5,783 nucleotides of DNA from Nitrospira sp. UBA6909 (GTDB taxonomy: Bacteria; Nitrospirota; Nitrospiria; Nitrospirales; Nitrospiraceae): positions 2,975 to 8,757 of the forward strand of contig DKBD01000105.1 in NCBI GenBank assembly GCA_002451055.1. The letters are read 5' to 3'. A model generated the notes under the pieces. The model saw nothing but the letters and a program-made list of their open reading frames with translations, was not told the origin of the DNA and did not search any database. Shown here one piece after another: positions 5,389-5,783 of this stretch. Position numbers and translations under genes: made by a program. Each line of letters starts with the position of its first letter. Within the stretch, counting starts at the first letter, position 1.

Positions 5389-5783
5389 ATGGAAGAGAGT
5401 CCGCTGCATCCATTTGAACTCCATAATTATGTTCCGATCGATTTAGGCGGCCTGGATATTTCCATCAACAAGGCCGTGATCATGATGTGGGTCGTCGTGG
5501 GCTTGATCTCCTTCCTCATGGTTAAGGCCGGGACCTCACGACAGCTCGTTCCGGGGAAATTGCAGAGTCTGGCCGAGATGCTGGTCGACTTCATTCGCGG
5601 CATGATTCTGGACACGATGGGCAAAGATGGAATGAAATTTTTCCCCCTGATCGCCACACTGTTTCTCTTTATTCTGTTTTGCAACTGGTTGGGTTTAATC
5701 CCCGGCACCTACACGGTCACAAGTCAGATTATTGTCACCGCTGTGTTTGCCTTTTCTGTGTATGCCCTGAGTCTCGTCCTAGG
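5389..5783 (+). CDS. atpB: F0F1 ATP synthase subunit a (AtpB), N-terminal part, truncated by the window edge
   Basis: The frame is open from ATG5389 to the right edge, giving the first 131 residues of an integral membrane protein. Subunit a forms the proton half-channels against the c-ring in the F0 sector. The segment shows an N-terminal ESPLHPFELHNYVP, a first hydrophobic helix (about 27-45), VPGKLQSLAEMLVDFI (54-69), typical of the family after helix 1, and a second helix ending in NWLGLIPG (99-106), a hallmark of subunit a. A third hydrophobic stretch begins near 112. The essential arginine helix lies beyond the window and cannot be checked. An AAGGG five bases before the ATG overlaps the end of atpI, and only two bases separate the genes, so they are almost certainly one transcription unit and probably translationally coupled. 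Confidence 0.95.
   Translation, partial: MEESPLHPFELHNYVPIDLGGLDISINKAVIMMWVVVGLISFLMVKAGTSRQLVPGKLQSLAEMLVDFIRGMILDTMGKDGMKFFPLIATLFLFILFCNWLGLIPGTYTVTSQIIVTAVFAFSVYALSLVL

Noticed and set aside
1..5783. CRISPR arrays, insertion sequences, integrases, tRNA or rRNA genes, toxin-antitoxin or defence genes
   Set aside because: No repeat-spacer pattern, terminal inverted repeats, transposase motifs, tRNA cloverleaf or defence-type proteins were seen; nearly all of the window is accounted for by housekeeping genes.

Overview
The window is an ordinary-looking bacterial chromosomal segment with moderately high G+C and dense gene packing. It carries housekeeping genes for cofactor synthesis, cell-wall turnover and the ATP synthase. 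Gene content and protein style (a PIAGT-type PabB beside PabC, and an AtpZ/AtpI-type small protein directly ahead of F0 subunit a) would fit a Gram-negative such as a Nitrospira-like member of the Nitrospirota. That placement rests on general resemblance and is only a tentative inference. I see no mobile element, CRISPR array, tRNA or rRNA.

Layout. Bases 1-186 (+) are the C-terminal end of an unidentified protein that enters from the left edge. Seven bases later nadB (194-1861, +) encodes L-aspartate oxidase, the first enzyme of de novo NAD synthesis. Its 3' end runs 98 bp into the 3' end of a convergent gene for a small exported lytic transglycosylase (1764-2462, -). Upstream of that gene, on the same strand, lie an aminodeoxychorismate lyase-like class IV aminotransferase (pabC, 2563-3450, -) and aminodeoxychorismate synthase component I (pabB, 3465-4943, -). 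The minus-strand order of transcription is therefore pabB, pabC, transglycosylase. A divergent intergenic region (4944-5140) holds a good sigma-70-like promoter pointing right and a 27-bp imperfect tandem repeat. It is followed by an AtpZ/AtpI-family gene (5141-5386, +) and atpB (5389 to the right edge, +), the start of an F0F1 ATP synthase operon.

How the genes work together. PabB, with a glutamine amidotransferase (PabA/TrpG) not present here, makes 4-amino-4-deoxychorismate from chorismate. PabC then eliminates pyruvate to give p-aminobenzoate for folate. NadB supplies iminoaspartate to quinolinate synthase (NadA, not in the window). AtpI and AtpB belong to membrane ATP synthase assembly and proton translocation. 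The transglycosylase acts on periplasmic peptidoglycan.

The points most worth a second look are the anthranilate-synthase-like PIAGT motif in a PabB, the antisense-overlapping basic tail of NadB, a promoter placed so that the transglycosylase mRNA could be leaderless, and the tandem repeat in the atp leader that pairs a dead start codon (ATG-TAA) with a live one (ATG-TGG). I found no clear evidence of a wholly new system.
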